A stretch of 64,000 bases of DNA from an uncultured Bacteroidota bacterium (GCA_902510415.1 CABXBH010000003.1:35522-99521), one strand, 5' to 3'. Positions 21,383 to 32,408 are shown, counted from the stretch's first letter. The notes: a model not told the origin generated them from the letters alone. Translations and numbers: made by a program.

Positions 21383-23149
21383 TTATGGCTTAGACAAATA
21401 TCTAAAATAATCCTTTAATATTTTTGCACTTTTTGTGCCGGAGGTTTTAATTTCCAAAATCTTAGGTCTTTTTGAGTTCCTAAAAAACGTAGTCAAGACT
21501 AAATTAAGACCAAATTTTGAAGAAACCCTTGTATATCTAAATCCAAACATTTTAGCCAACAATCTCCCCGATAAATTATGTTTTGTTTCGATAAATTCAG
21601 AGAATAAATCTGTTTCCCTAAATCCGGGTAATATTCTAAAAATAGCTCCACCTGAATTATTTATAATTATTATTCTAAAATTTGTAGGGATATTTTTATT
21701 CCATAGAGCACTCATGTCATAAAGAAAACTTAAATCTCCTGTTACGAGAACTACAGGCAACTCATTTTTTACCGAGTTTCCAATTGCAGTTGAAGTGCTA
21801 CCGTCAATTCCACTTGTTCCTCGATTAGCAAACATTTTATTATTATTTTTTAAATCAAATAATTGAAAATACCTTACAGGCGTGCTATTAGCAACCTGAA
21901 TGTCATAATTTTTTGGAATGTTTTGACTTAAAATTTCGAAAACCTTGAGATCTGAGAAATTTGAGATTCTCAAAAATCTGTTATGCAATTCTAGCTTAGA
22001 TTTATTTAACGATTGCCAGACATTAAAATAATTTGAGTCGATATTTTTTAAATGAATATTTTCAAAAAATTCATCAGCTGATATTTTTAGATGAGAGAGC
22101 CCAGAGTAAAATGTATCTTTTGGAATATTAGTTCCTACGTGCACATGCTTTTTTGCCTTATAGTTTCTTAGATAGGATTTGATTTTTTTTGAAATTATCA
22201 TCCCTCCTACTGTAATAATAATTTCAGGTGATAACTCTTCGAAAATATCATTTGCATTTTCTTGTAATTCAATTGGCCCAATCAATCTATCAATATTTGA
22301 AATAAAAAAATCATTAAAAACATTTGAAGTGTGCTCTTTTAAAACAACCATTGAAGGGAAGGAATTTATTTTTTCAATTGATTTTTTTGAGAGTAAATTC
22401 TCACCTGCAACTCCAATTAGAATTAATATTTTTTTTGCTTTATAAATTTCATTAAAATAGTCATTAATATTCTCTAATTTCTTGATTTTATTTATTTTTT
22501 TCTGGACATTAACTTTAATAGAGGGTGAATTTTCAAAATCATATAAAGGCTCTTCCATAGGGACATTTAAGTGAACAGGTTGCATATTGTTTAACGAAAG
22601 ATTAAAGGCTTTTTCGATTATTTTTTCGTTTTCCATTTGAATAAAATCCTGTAATTTTTTCAAATTTGAGTATTCAGTTTTACCTTTGATTATCGATTGT
22701 GAATTGCTTTTAATTATCTCCGAGGTACCATGTATACAGTCCTGCTTTAATGAATCTGAAAAGAGAATATTTTCTTTAAAAACGAAAGGTTGATTAATTG
22801 TCTGACCATCTCCAATATTAATTTTGTATTCCGGCCGGTCAGCTGATAAAATAATTAAAGGTATTTCACTGTAATAAGCCTCAGAAATTGCAGGATAATA
22901 ATTTAAGAGAGCTGATCCTGAGGTGCAAATTAGTATAGTTGGCTTCTTTGATTTTTGAGATAATCCTAGAGCAAAAAACCCTGCAGATCTTTCATCGACT
23001 ATACTATAACAATTGAAATTTTGATTAGAAGAAAAGCCTATTGCTAAAGGAACATTTCTAGACCCAGGAGAAATAACAACATCAATAATTTCTAAATTTA
23101 TACAGGATAAAATTAATGTCTGAGCAACAGGAATTACTGGGTATTTCAT
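21383..23149 (-). CDS. menD: 2-succinyl-5-enolpyruvyl-6-hydroxy-3-cyclohexene-1-carboxylate synthase
   Basis: ThDP enzyme, VISPGSRNVPLAIGF, TSGSALLNYYPAISEAYYS, ANRGTSGIDGSTSTAIG, VTGDLSFLYDMSALWN. Confidence 0.95.
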   Translation of the reverse strand: MKYPVIPVAQTLILSCINLEIIDVVISPGSRNVPLAIGFSSNQNFNCYSIVDERSAGFFALGLSQKSKKPTILICTSGSALLNYYPAISEAYYSEIPLIILSADRPEYKINIGDGQTINQPFVFKENILFSDSLKQDCIHGTSEIIKSNSQSIIKGKTEYSNLKKLQDFIQMENEKIIEKAFNLSLNNMQPVHLNVPMEEPLYDFENSPSIKVNVQKKINKIKKLENINDYFNEIYKAKKILILIGVAGENLLSKKSIEKINSFPSMVVLKEHTSNVFNDFFISNIDRLIGPIELQENANDIFEELSPEIIITVGGMIISKKIKSYLRNYKAKKHVHVGTNIPKDTFYSGLSHLKISADEFFENIHLKNIDSNYFNVWQSLNKSKLELHNRFLRISNFSDLKVFEILSQNIPKNYDIQVANSTPVRYFQLFDLKNNNKMFANRGTSGIDGSTSTAIGNSVKNELPVVLVTGDLSFLYDMSALWNKNIPTNFRIIIINNSGGAIFRILPGFRETDLFSEFIETKHNLSGRLLAKMFGFRYTRVSSKFGLNLVLTTFFRNSKRPKILEIKTSGTKSAKILKDYFRYLSKP

Positions 23150-23176
23150 CTTATGTAAATTTACTAAATATATATG

Positions 23177-24220
23177 TTAAACCTGGCGAAATACTCTAAG
23201 CATTGTCTGAGATTTATTTAAAATTTCATTCCACTCATCCAAAGGTTTACTATCTCTTGTAATTCCACCTCCCACATATACTGATAAATTGTTATCTGTA
23301 ATTTTAGCACATCTAATATTAACATAAATGTCACATGAATGATTATCAATTATACCCATATAACCGGTATAAAAAGACCTGTCATAATTTTCATTCTCAT
23401 TAATATAATTAATTGCCTCTTTTTTTGGTGTACCTGCTACAGCAGGTGTAGGGTGTAATATGTTTATTAAATCAAATGGATGGGTTTTTGTTTTTGCCTT
23501 TAAAACAGATTTTAAGTGATAAATACTGCCAGCTTTAATCGTTTGTAAAGCACCCTTTTCTATAGAATTGCAATATTTTGATAAATCATTTGTTATTTGT
23601 TCTTCAACAATCTTTTGCTCTCTGAATTCTTTATCTGTCCAATTTTGATTGATTTCTTTTTTTGTAGCAGCTAAAGCATAAGTAGTAACTAATCCTTTAT
23701 TTAAACTGATTAATTTTTCAGGTGAAGCTCCCATCCAAATCCCAATTTCTGGGTGAAAAAACAAGTAACAAAAAGCGTCATTATTATATTGAAGGAGATT
23801 TTTAAAATAGGCCATTATAGAAGAAGAATCAATTTTTACACTAAAATTCGAAGAGCAAACAATTTTTTCCAAATTAGAATTATCAATATCCTTTATGGTT
23901 CTTTTAACATAATTAATGTAAGATGATTTTTGAGCAATAAAATCCTTTGTAGAAACCTCATGTTGATTATTTATTTTAAAATCTAAATAAAATTCAGTTT
24001 CAAAAGTCTTTTTAGGAGTTAATAAATAACCTTTTGAATTTATATTAAATGGCATAAATAAAAATCCTTTTTTTCCATTCATTGCAGAAATAACACCACT
24101 AACTACTGTGCCTTGATGACATATTATTTTATTGTAACTAGGTTTTTTGAAAACTATAAATGATTCATTATTCGTCAGAAAGTAATTTAATTCACTGAAA
24201 AATTTTAAGTCTGATATCAT
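23177..24220 (-). CDS. menF: isochorismate synthase
   Basis: Chorismate-binding motifs HPTPAVAGTPKKEAINYINENENYDRSFYTGYMGIID, CAKITDNNLSVYVGGGIT. Confidence 0.92.
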   Translation of the reverse strand: MISDLKFFSELNYFLTNNESFIVFKKPSYNKIICHQGTVVSGVISAMNGKKGFLFMPFNINSKGYLLTPKKTFETEFYLDFKINNQHEVSTKDFIAQKSSYINYVKRTIKDIDNSNLEKIVCSSNFSVKIDSSSIMAYFKNLLQYNNDAFCYLFFHPEIGIWMGASPEKLISLNKGLVTTYALAATKKEINQNWTDKEFREQKIVEEQITNDLSKYCNSIEKGALQTIKAGSIYHLKSVLKAKTKTHPFDLINILHPTPAVAGTPKKEAINYINENENYDRSFYTGYMGIIDNHSCDIYVNIRCAKITDNNLSVYVGGGITRDSKPLDEWNEILNKSQTMLRVFRQV

Positions 24221-24936
24221 TTTGATGCAATATATATGGTTGAAGAGCCAAAAAATTTTGGTCTAATTTTTACATCGTTAAATCCCACAGATTTTAAAAT
24301 GTTTCTGAAATTTTCTCCACAAGGAAACACTTCTGCAGAATTTAATAAATAGTTATAAGCTGTTAGATCTTTCGAAAATAAACGGGCCATTAAAGGAATG
24401 TAAGTCCGGGTAAATAAAGAATAAAAAAAGCGTATAATTATATTTTGAGGAACTGAAGTTTCTAGAATAATTAAAGTTCCTTTAGGCTTTAAAACCCTAA
24501 AACTTTCATTTAGACCTCTTTTCAAATCTTGAAAATTTCTTACACCAAAACCAATAGTAATTAAATCAAAATAATTATCGTCAAACCTTAAATTCTCAGC
24601 GTCCCCAGTTTCTAATATAACTGAATTTGTGAGATTGTTTTTAATTATTTTTTCCCGACCAATATTTAACATTTTTTTTGAAATATCTACACCTGTAACT
24701 ATACAGTCCGAAATACTTCCAAGATTAATTGCGATATCAGCAGTTCCGGTTGCTATGTCAAGTGCTCTCTTTGGATTTGTTTTTCTTGCCAATTTTAAAA
24801 TATGTTTCTTCCATCTCTTGTGATTATTGAAAGTCATGATTCCATTAACTAAATCATACTCAATGGAAATGGAATCAAACATTTTTTCAACTTGAATTTT
24901 TTTTGAACTATTTAATTTTTGATTCGGTTTCAACAT
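24217..24936 (-). CDS. ubiE: bifunctional demethylmenaquinone/ubiquinone methyltransferase
   Basis: VEKMFDSISIEYDLVNGIMTFNNHKRWKKHIL, LDIATGTADIAI, ITIGFGVRNFQDLKRGLNESFRVLKPKGTLIILE. Confidence 0.96.
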   Translation of the reverse strand: MLKPNQKLNSSKKIQVEKMFDSISIEYDLVNGIMTFNNHKRWKKHILKLARKTNPKRALDIATGTADIAINLGSISDCIVTGVDISKKMLNIGREKIIKNNLTNSVILETGDAENLRFDDNYFDLITIGFGVRNFQDLKRGLNESFRVLKPKGTLIILETSVPQNIIIRFFYSLFTRTYIPLMARLFSKDLTAYNYLLNSAEVFPCGENFRNILKSVGFNDVKIRPKFFGSSTIYIASK

Positions 24937-25036
24937 CGATATTTTAGCTCAGCAAATTTAAAAAATTAATGTAGATTAAGTTTAATATTTAATTAACAAA
25001 AATCATGCTCAAAAAATCAAAGAAGAAGCTAAATTT

Positions 25037-25699
25037 GTGAAAAAATTCAATATGAGATATTATTTAGTTTTAATATATATAATTTTTTTCAACCAGTTGT
25101 TCAGTCAAGATATTCAACAAGTTGAAGTCATAAAAAATGACAAACAAGTCGAAGAATTATTTGATGAACTAGGAGATTCTGAAATGAAATTGGACGTTAT
25201 AGATTTATTAAGCCAGCCTGCTTTAAATATTGGATATGAAAAAATAATTGATTCATATTCATCTTATGGGGCAGATATATTTTTAAATTTTAATGATAAT
25301 AATGCTTCAAGAACTTGGTCTGAAAAATTTTCCTTAAACCCTTTTTACAGATTTTATTTTTTAAACAAAACCGATTTCGGTGGTGAGGGCTATTTTGCTG
25401 AAGTGTTCATTAAATTTTCTAATATAGAATATAATAGAAATACTTACAATTACGATTCATTTCCTGATGAACCATTAGTAACAAGTGATGAAATTAAAGC
25501 ATGGGATATTGCCCCTGGAGTTGGTGTTGGTAGAAAATGGGTAAATAAAAAGGGTTGGACTTTTGAATATATGATAGGCATAGGTAGGTATCTTTTTGCT
25601 AGTAGTGAAAATGATGACGTACCTGATGGAGGTAGTGTAAGTGACTACAGGCCCGAAGCAACCTTTAAAGGAGGTGTTTCAATTGGAAAGAGATTTTAA
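25037..25699 (+). CDS. secreted/outer-membrane DUF3575-like protein
   Basis: Signal peptide; NIGYEKIIDSYSSYGADIFLNF...FSLNPFYRFYF...GVGVGRKWVNKKGWTFEYMIGIGRYLF. Confidence 0.65.
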   Translation: MKKFNMRYYLVLIYIIFFNQLFSQDIQQVEVIKNDKQVEELFDELGDSEMKLDVIDLLSQPALNIGYEKIIDSYSSYGADIFLNFNDNNASRTWSEKFSLNPFYRFYFLNKTDFGGEGYFAEVFIKFSNIEYNRNTYNYDSFPDEPLVTSDEIKAWDIAPGVGVGRKWVNKKGWTFEYMIGIGRYLFASSENDDVPDGGSVSDYRPEATFKGGVSIGKRF

Positions 25700-25876
25700 T
25701 TATTAGATTTCTCTTCGTTGATTACTGCTGACAATCAGAACTTAACCGTCATAGTTTACCGGTATTTTCAGAAAGTGTTATGCCCAATAACCATAATAAA
25801 TATTCAAAAAAACTAAATTAATAGCTTTTTGGTTTTAATTTGGAAATATTAATTGGGTTAAATGCTATAGAGATAT

Positions 25877-26068
25877 CTATGCAAGTTCTACTTTTGTAGC
25901 AGCTTTTCCTTTTCTACCTTCACCTTCTTCATACTCTACCTTGTCACCTTCTTTGATAGTAAGATTACCAAGTGCTGAATAATGAACGAAAAGGTCTTCT
26001 CCTGTTTCGTCGTTTGTAATGAATCCATAACCTTTAGATTCATTAAAAAATTTTACTGTTCCTTTCAT
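25877..26068 (-). CDS. cold-shock domain protein
   Basis: [33 protein letters not shown] (RNP1/RNP2). Confidence 0.97.
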   Translation of the reverse strand: MKGTVKFFNESKGYGFITNDETGEDLFVHYSALGNLTIKEGDKVEYEEGEGRKGKAATKVELA

Positions 26069-26138
26069 TATAAATTATAAATTTCAGCAAATGTAATCTA
26101 TATTATTAAAGAAATTGATGTTTTTTTCATATTATTTT

Positions 26139-26447
26139 TCAGTTTTTATAATTATCATACAAATAAAGAGGCATTGAAAGCGAAAATCCTACCAAAAATA
26201 ATGATGACAAATATTTGAGAAACCTTTTTGAATCAATTTTTTTATTTAAAAATTGGTATATAATAAAAACTAGATATGATGTTGCAGCTACTGTAATATC
26301 CATAGTAATCATAGATATTGCGTGATTTGAATATATCTCAGCCCAAAAACCATTCATTGACCAATTATTATCTAGTAAAAAATAGTATAATTGATAATAA
26401 GGGAGAATAACACCAAGGATACAAAGTAAAAAAAATAATTTTTTCAT
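26139..26447 (-). CDS. DUF2834-like small membrane protein
   Basis: Three predicted TM helices; SMITMDITVAATSYLVFIIYQ pattern. Confidence 0.6.
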   Translation of the reverse strand: MKKLFFLLCILGVILPYYQLYYFLLDNNWSMNGFWAEIYSNHAISMITMDITVAATSYLVFIIYQFLNKKIDSKRFLKYLSSLFLVGFSLSMPLYLYDNYKN

Positions 26448-26528
26448 AATTTTTCATTAATATTTATCTATGAATTTAATAAATCATCACATTCTTTGTC
26501 ATAATATTGTAAAATAATATTCAGTTTT

Positions 26529-26711
26529 ATGCTTGAGGAATATTTCGATTGTCCATATTGCTGGGAAAATCAATTAAAAATGGTAGACCCCTCAATAAAA
26601 AATCAAAATTTTATCGAGGATTGTGAGGTTTGCTGCAATCCTATAGATTTTAATATTTCTGTTGAAAATAATGAAGTTGTATTCTTTAAACCTAATAAAA
26701 TTGATCAATAA
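26529..26711 (+). CDS. CPXCG-motif cysteine-rich protein
   Basis: FDCPYCWENQLKMVD...EDCEVCCNPIDFNI. Confidence 0.85.
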   Translation: MLEEYFDCPYCWENQLKMVDPSIKNQNFIEDCEVCCNPIDFNISVENNEVVFFKPNKIDQ

Positions 26712-26720
26712 ACTTTAAAC

Positions 26721-27929
26721 ATGTCAAATCAAAATAAACTAGACTTAATTATTTGGGGGGCTACTGGTTTTACCGGACAATTAGTTTGTGAGTATATTAA
26801 CAAAACATATTCTAGTAGTAACCTTAGATGGGGTATTGCCGGAAGAAATAAAGAGAAAATTTCGGATATTGGAAAAAATTTAAAAATCGGTAATGAAAAA
26901 GTTTTTATTGCTGATAGTAATGATTTAGAAAGCCTCATAAAACTAACTTCCAAGACTAAAGTAATATGTACAACTGTCGGCCCATATGCTAAATATGGGA
27001 CTAATTTAATTGAGGCTTGTATTAAAACAGGAACAAATTATTGTGATATTACAGGTGAAACGCAGTGGATAAGACAAATCATTGATAAATACCATAGCAG
27101 TGCTATAGAAAATAAGATAAAAATTATTAATTCATGCGGGTTTGATTCAATTCCGTCTGATATGGGAGTTTTCTATTCTCAAAAAAGAATTTTTGAAAAA
27201 ACGGGCAAATATGCTACCAAGATAAATATGAGAGTAGCTGGAGCAAAAGGTGGTATAAGTGGAGGAACTTATAATAGCTTATCCAATGTTTTAGAGGAAG
27301 CGCGTGTTGATAAAAATGTGCGAAAAACTTTGACAAACCCTTATGGTCTCAATCCAATTGATAAACAATTTGGTCCGGATAAACCAGATTTACAAAAAGT
27401 AATTTTCGATAAAATATCTAATTCATGGATTGCACCTTTTGTGATGGCAGGTATAAATACAAAAATTGTGAGAAGAAGCCATGCGTTAATAGACTTTAAA
27501 TACGGTGCAGACTTTTGTTATGATGAAGCTACATTAACTGGTAAAGGAATTTTTGGTCAAATAAGAGGTTATATGAGTTTGATACCTATCTTTCTGGCAA
27601 CAAGAAAAAAAGGAAGTATCATAAAAAATATTGTTGACTACGCCTTGCCTAAATCAGGTGAAGGACCATCTGAAAAAACAAGAATTAGTGGTTACTATAA
27701 TCTGCGATTCTATTTAACGCACCAAAATAAAACATACATAAGTAAAGTAATTGGCGATAGGGATCCTGGATATGGATCTACATCTAAAATGTTGGCTGAA
27801 AGTGCTGTTTGTCTTGCCTTAGATAAAACACCTGAAACTTACGGGATCTTAACTCCATCAGTAGCATTGGGTGATCCACTTTTAAAAAGACTACAGGAAA
27901 ATGCAGGATTAACTTTTATTTTTGATTAA
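26721..27929 (+). CDS. saccharopine dehydrogenase-like (NADP-binding) trans-acting enoyl reductase family protein
   Basis: IIWGATGFTGQLVCEYI, CTTVGPYAKYGTNLIEACIKTGTNYCDITGE, INSCGFDSIPSDMGV. Confidence 0.88.
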   Translation: MSNQNKLDLIIWGATGFTGQLVCEYINKTYSSSNLRWGIAGRNKEKISDIGKNLKIGNEKVFIADSNDLESLIKLTSKTKVICTTVGPYAKYGTNLIEACIKTGTNYCDITGETQWIRQIIDKYHSSAIENKIKIINSCGFDSIPSDMGVFYSQKRIFEKTGKYATKINMRVAGAKGGISGGTYNSLSNVLEEARVDKNVRKTLTNPYGLNPIDKQFGPDKPDLQKVIFDKISNSWIAPFVMAGINTKIVRRSHALIDFKYGADFCYDEATLTGKGIFGQIRGYMSLIPIFLATRKKGSIIKNIVDYALPKSGEGPSEKTRISGYYNLRFYLTHQNKTYISKVIGDRDPGYGSTSKMLAESAVCLALDKTPETYGILTPSVALGDPLLKRLQENAGLTFIFD

Positions 27930-30523
27930 CTCCCAATTCTAAAAGTAGCTTTAACTAAAAAGGTATTTTCAGGTCTGGAGTCTTTGATATTTTCAATCAA
28001 ATTGCCGAATAAATTATTATTGATATCAGTAAAATTATTTATCCCTTGAGCCCAAACAAAATACAACTCAGATCCAGCCTTATATTCCCACCTCAACACC
28101 AGATTGGATTTAAATTGTACGCTCGTAAAATCTGGATTACCAAAACTATAATCAATATTATTATCTAAGTCCTCATCAATATAGTATCTGCCATTTTCAA
28201 ATAAAATTTGCTGAGAATTATATTCGGAAAATCTATCATTTAATTTTTTTGCTGTTGAATTAGTTACATGTTTGAACTGATCATAATTAGCTTTAAATAT
28301 GAATGGCTGACCATAATATTGAATGGATAAATTTGGATTTATTAAGTAATTTAATCTAATTGATGTTGATATACTTTCATTATCTATTCTACCTAAAACA
28401 TATCTACTGTTATCTCCAAATTCTTTTGTAGTTAGATACTGTGACAGGTTAGGATTGGTTCTGTACTGAGGAGAAATTGAAATTGAAAAATTACTAAATG
28501 GTCTATAACCAAATTCAGCATCAACAGTAAAGAAAGAGAAATTATTTTCTTTTGCCTGGCTATATAACATTCCAAAAGAGTAGGTGAATTTTTTTCTAAA
28601 ATCACTGATTATCCAAGTACCAAAATAATTTTCTTCCGAAAATCTCCATCGAGGACCACCTCTCAAGTAGGTATTAATAAAAATTTTAGGTTTGTGAGCT
28701 GCCATCGAACGAATTGTAAAATTATTTTTAAAAGTCAAAAAACTGTTTAAGCCATATTGAGTTCGATTGTGATTACCTTCAAAATCGTAAGTTGAAAATT
28801 GCTCAAAACCAATTTCAATAGATCTAAAATTTTTTGTAGGTTTTAGAGTTCTATAACTAACATTTAATGTTTGAATTTTGTTGTCTGCTTGTTTCAAATA
28901 TCCAATATCATTAAGTTCCAGCTCAGGTGAATACCAATCAAATCCAACATTATATGTCCAATTTCCACCTGCTTGTTTTCCAATGTTAAAAGTTCCACCG
29001 GTACCAGTTAGTGATGTTCGATTTTCATCAACTGAAACGTGGTCAGCGTCTACTCTTTGAAATAGATGAACTATTGAGTTTTGGGTTCTTGTTATAGATT
29101 CTTTACTTCCTTCAACCTTACTCATAATTATTTTACCATCGAAAAAATAATCCTTATTATTCCATTGGTGTTTAAAATCTATTGCTGTTGAAAAAGCATT
29201 TTTATGTAAGAAATCTAAATTTTCATCAAGATTGAATCGGCGAGTATTTGTAAAAATTCCACCAACGTAACTGTTGCTGTCATTATAATCTTTTTGAACT
29301 CTTGCAACTATGTAATTTGTTTGAGGCTCAACCAATTCATCCCTCGTATTTTGACCATCACTTATTTTTGCAAATTCATCTGAAGTCATGCTTTCTAGTA
29401 AACCAATTGACCAACCGTTATTTGTCTTTCCAGAGATTTTTACTGCTCCAAGTATAGTTGTATTGAGAGGTTGATTTGAATATTCGTTGGTATTTAAAGA
29501 CGGATAGACGCTTGGTGATTTCCCAATTCTTCTTGAAAAGAAAAGATTATCATTTTGACCTCCAAAATTAAAATCAAATATATTTTTACCTTCAACAAAA
29601 AATGGTCTTTTTTCATCAAAAAATATTTCAAATCCGTCGAGATTAATAACTGATGGATCTGCCTCAACTTGTCCAAAATCAGGATTAATTGTAAAATCTA
29701 ATGTTAAGTCACTAGTTATATTTATTTTACCATCAATTCCAAAATTTGTCTTCAAATCTGACCCATCCCTAAACGGATTTCCTGTTTCATTTTCATAAGA
29801 ATTATATTCAACAAGTGAAAATGGCTTTATTTCATAATTAAGCTTAGGAGTTATTTTTGAAATTCCTTTTATCTCTCCACTTTCTGAAATCCATCCTGCT
29901 GAACCTGCAGGCACCCTATCCCACAATGATTGTTCATTAACTTTAAAATCAACACGCATAATGTTAAATCCCCAAATTTGGATATCTTGATTTTTAAATC
30001 TTAACTGGCTAAAAGGGATTTTTACCTCTGCATTCCATCCATCACTATTAACTTTTGTTTTAGAATACCATACTGCATTCCAGCTTTCATCTTCATTATC
30101 CCCATTATTACTAGCAAATACATCTCTTTGAGTTCCTGCTGACGAAAGTCCAAAAACAAATGAATTTATTTTATCATTATTGCTGTCGAATGCAATATAT
30201 ATTGCATCTCCATCTAATTGATCTCTTCTTGTTAATCTATTTACAATTTCATAAGGGTTAATTAATGATTTTACAAAAACATAAATAGCATTGTCATCAA
30301 ATAATAATTTAAATTTTGTCTGGTTTGAAGGCTTGGTATTTTCGTCTGGCTGCAATTCGATGAAATCAGTTTGCCAATCAACTTCTTTCCATGCTTCATC
30401 GGAAATATCTCCATCTATTATAGGGGGTAAATTTTTGTCAATTTTTTTAGTAAAATATGTTTTATTATCAGACTGGGTAAAACAAATACCAAATGAAAAA
30501 AAGAATAGAAGTAGTAACCTCAT
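27926..30523 (-). CDS. DUF5916/CBM9-like domain outer-membrane protein
   Basis: PPIIDGDISDEAWKEVDWQTDFIELQPDENTKPSNQTKFKLLFDDNAIYVFV CBM9-like N-terminus; FFVEGKNIFDF..LFFSRRIG; beta-barrel C-terminus. Confidence 0.85.
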   Translation of the reverse strand: MRLLLLFFFSFGICFTQSDNKTYFTKKIDKNLPPIIDGDISDEAWKEVDWQTDFIELQPDENTKPSNQTKFKLLFDDNAIYVFVKSLINPYEIVNRLTRRDQLDGDAIYIAFDSNNDKINSFVFGLSSAGTQRDVFASNNGDNEDESWNAVWYSKTKVNSDGWNAEVKIPFSQLRFKNQDIQIWGFNIMRVDFKVNEQSLWDRVPAGSAGWISESGEIKGISKITPKLNYEIKPFSLVEYNSYENETGNPFRDGSDLKTNFGIDGKINITSDLTLDFTINPDFGQVEADPSVINLDGFEIFFDEKRPFFVEGKNIFDFNFGGQNDNLFFSRRIGKSPSVYPSLNTNEYSNQPLNTTILGAVKISGKTNNGWSIGLLESMTSDEFAKISDGQNTRDELVEPQTNYIVARVQKDYNDSNSYVGGIFTNTRRFNLDENLDFLHKNAFSTAIDFKHQWNNKDYFFDGKIIMSKVEGSKESITRTQNSIVHLFQRVDADHVSVDENRTSLTGTGGTFNIGKQAGGNWTYNVGFDWYSPELELNDIGYLKQADNKIQTLNVSYRTLKPTKNFRSIEIGFEQFSTYDFEGNHNRTQYGLNSFLTFKNNFTIRSMAAHKPKIFINTYLRGGPRWRFSEENYFGTWIISDFRKKFTYSFGMLYSQAKENNFSFFTVDAEFGYRPFSNFSISISPQYRTNPNLSQYLTTKEFGDNSRYVLGRIDNESISTSIRLNYLINPNLSIQYYGQPFIFKANYDQFKHVTNSTAKKLNDRFSEYNSQQILFENGRYYIDEDLDNNIDYSFGNPDFTSVQFKSNLVLRWEYKAGSELYFVWAQGINNFTDINNNLFGNLIENIKDSRPENTFLVKATFRIGS

Positions 30524-30972
30524 TTTAAAACTTTTTTCAGAAATATGTTTTTGTTAAGCTTTTGGTTTTTTTCTTTCAAGAAGATTATATCATCAATCAA
30601 AACCCATTTATTATTTTCTGAGCCAATATTTATTCTTTTATTTAATGAATCGTCAATTACTATTTCATTATCAACTATTGACCAATTTATTTCTTCTTGT
30701 TCATCATAGTCTAAAAAATTAAGTGTAAGTGTTGCGGTATTATTATTTTTAAAGAGGACATACATCTCTGCAGAATCAATAATATCTTCAGCAAACCCTG
30801 ATGCTAACTCTGCGGCCATTTTCTCAAGCATATCAAGCTTCTTAGTTTCTTCCTTTAAAAGATCCTTAACTTTAACCTTAAGCTCCCATTTACCAATTAT
30901 ATCTGATTTTGTAATTTTATTTTGGGAAAATGTAATTGAAAAAACAAGAAGAAAAAAATAGATAATTCTCAT
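30520..30972 (-). CDS. hypothetical secreted protein
   Basis: Signal peptide; IIGKWELKVKVKDLL lipocalin-like opening; 4-nt overlap with downstream gene. Confidence 0.6.
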   Translation of the reverse strand: MRIIYFFLLVFSITFSQNKITKSDIIGKWELKVKVKDLLKEETKKLDMLEKMAAELASGFAEDIIDSAEMYVLFKNNNTATLTLNFLDYDEQEEINWSIVDNEIVIDDSLNKRINIGSENNKWVLIDDIIFLKEKNQKLNKNIFLKKVLK

Positions 30973-31002
30973 ATTATTAATTTGATTTTTGCAGTAAATA
31001 AA

Positions 31003-31779
31003 TTAAAATTTTAAGTGTCTTACAGTATCAGTATTATCATACTTAATAATTTCCCTTAATGATGCAATGCCAAGTTCTAAATGATTTTTATCATATAACT
31101 TAGAGTTCTTATCATCTCCTTTGTTTGTTTTTATTCCGTCAGGTATCATGGGCTGATCTGTTACAAGAAGTAGTGCGCCTGTTGGTATTCTGTTATGAAA
31201 TCCAACGGAAAATAAAGTCGCTGTTTCCATATCAATAGAATAGGCTCTAACTTTTTTAAGGTATTTTTTAAATTTGGCATCAAACTCCCAAACCCTTCTG
31301 TTAGTTGTAAAAATAGTACCCGTCCAATAGTCAGTTTTATTATACTTTAATGCTGAAGAAATTGCCCTTTGTAAAGAAAAAGAAGGCATTGCTGGGACTT
31401 CAATAGGAAAATAATCATTAGAAGTTCCTTCTCCTCTTATTGCACCAATTGGTAAAATATAGTCCCCTATTTGTATTCGATTCTTTAAGGCGCCGCATTT
31501 ACCAAGAAATAATACAGCCTTTGGCATTAGTGCTGTCAATAAATCCATAACTGTTGCTGCATTTGGACTACCCATCCCAAAATTTATAATTGTAATATTA
31601 TTATGTGTTGAAGATGGCATATTCTTTTCTTGTCCGTCAACCTTTACATTGTTTAAAGAAGCAAATTCTTCAACATATTTTTGGAAATTGGTTAATAATA
31701 TATATTCCCCAAAAGAAGAAATTTCTACTCCTGTATATCTTGTTATCCAATCTTTTACTATTTCTTTCTTAGTTTTCAT
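31003..31779 (-). CDS. amn: AMP nucleosidase
   Basis: Nucleoside phosphorylase-like: FLGKCGALKNRIQIGDYILPIGAIRGEGTSNDYFP, FTTNRRVWEFD, AYSIDMETATLFSVGF, LLLVTDQPM. Confidence 0.9.
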   Translation of the reverse strand: MKTKKEIVKDWITRYTGVEISSFGEYILLTNFQKYVEEFASLNNVKVDGQEKNMPSSTHNNITIINFGMGSPNAATVMDLLTALMPKAVLFLGKCGALKNRIQIGDYILPIGAIRGEGTSNDYFPIEVPAMPSFSLQRAISSALKYNKTDYWTGTIFTTNRRVWEFDAKFKKYLKKVRAYSIDMETATLFSVGFHNRIPTGALLLVTDQPMIPDGIKTNKGDDKNSKLYDKNHLELGIASLREIIKYDNTDTVRHLKF

Positions 31780-31800
31780 ATGTTATAAAGGTAATAAATA

Positions 31801-31829
31801 AAAAAAACCCCGATTAACGGGGTTTTTCA
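31801..31829 (-). terminator. Rho-independent terminator (stem aaaaaccccg/cggggttttt)
   Basis: Perfect 10-bp stem, attaa loop, A/T flanks on both sides. Confidence 0.8.
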
Positions 31830-31846
31830 ATCTACAAAAACAAAAT

Positions 31847-32344
31847 CTAATTTTGTTGTGGAATTCCTTGAGAATTTGTTCTTGGTGACCAATGAGAATG
31901 CATTACTTTCCATTCTCCATTTTCGTTAACCCATGTTTGAGATGCTCTAGTTGCATAAGGTACATTTTGATCGCCATCATCAAAATTAATAAGACCATCT
32001 GAATCAAATGTTACAACGGCCGTATTCAAATCAGAGGACATAAATACTTGATGATTAGACATTTCAAATGCGCCAAAATCCCAGCCTCTAACGGCGTTTA
32101 CCTCTTCTTGACTTTGAACAGTCAAAGAAGAACCATTTGAATTATATATTGTTGTTCCTAAGTCAGCTGAAACCCACTTGCTAGCCGTATTCCAGTCTCT
32201 TGAAATATACGCTGATTGATAATCATTTGACATAGCTGTTATGTCTGAAACTACTTGCGCAGCATCTACAGCTGGTATAGTTTCTGTTGTATTAGTGCAG
32301 GAAAAACCAACAATAATCGACAGTAAAAAAATAAGTTTTTTCAT
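31847..32344 (-). CDS. SnoaL/NTF2-like lipoprotein
   Basis: Lipobox LSIIVGFSC; NTF2-like C-terminus (YATRASQTWVNENGEWKVMHSHWSPR). Confidence 0.75.
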   Translation of the reverse strand: MKKLIFLLSIIVGFSCTNTTETIPAVDAAQVVSDITAMSNDYQSAYISRDWNTASKWVSADLGTTIYNSNGSSLTVQSQEEVNAVRGWDFGAFEMSNHQVFMSSDLNTAVVTFDSDGLINFDDGDQNVPYATRASQTWVNENGEWKVMHSHWSPRTNSQGIPQQN

Positions 32345-32408
32345 AATTAAAATAATTTGTTAAAATATTATAACTATAAAAAAAAGAAATTATTGTGCGA
32401 TTAAAATA

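Noticed and set aside
17563-24936. Unusual menaquinone gene cluster lacking menH and the DHNA-CoA thioesterase
   Set aside because: The order ubiE-menF-menD-menB-menA-menC-menE is ordinary for Flavobacteriia and the missing genes are commonly elsewhere; not remarkable from this window alone.
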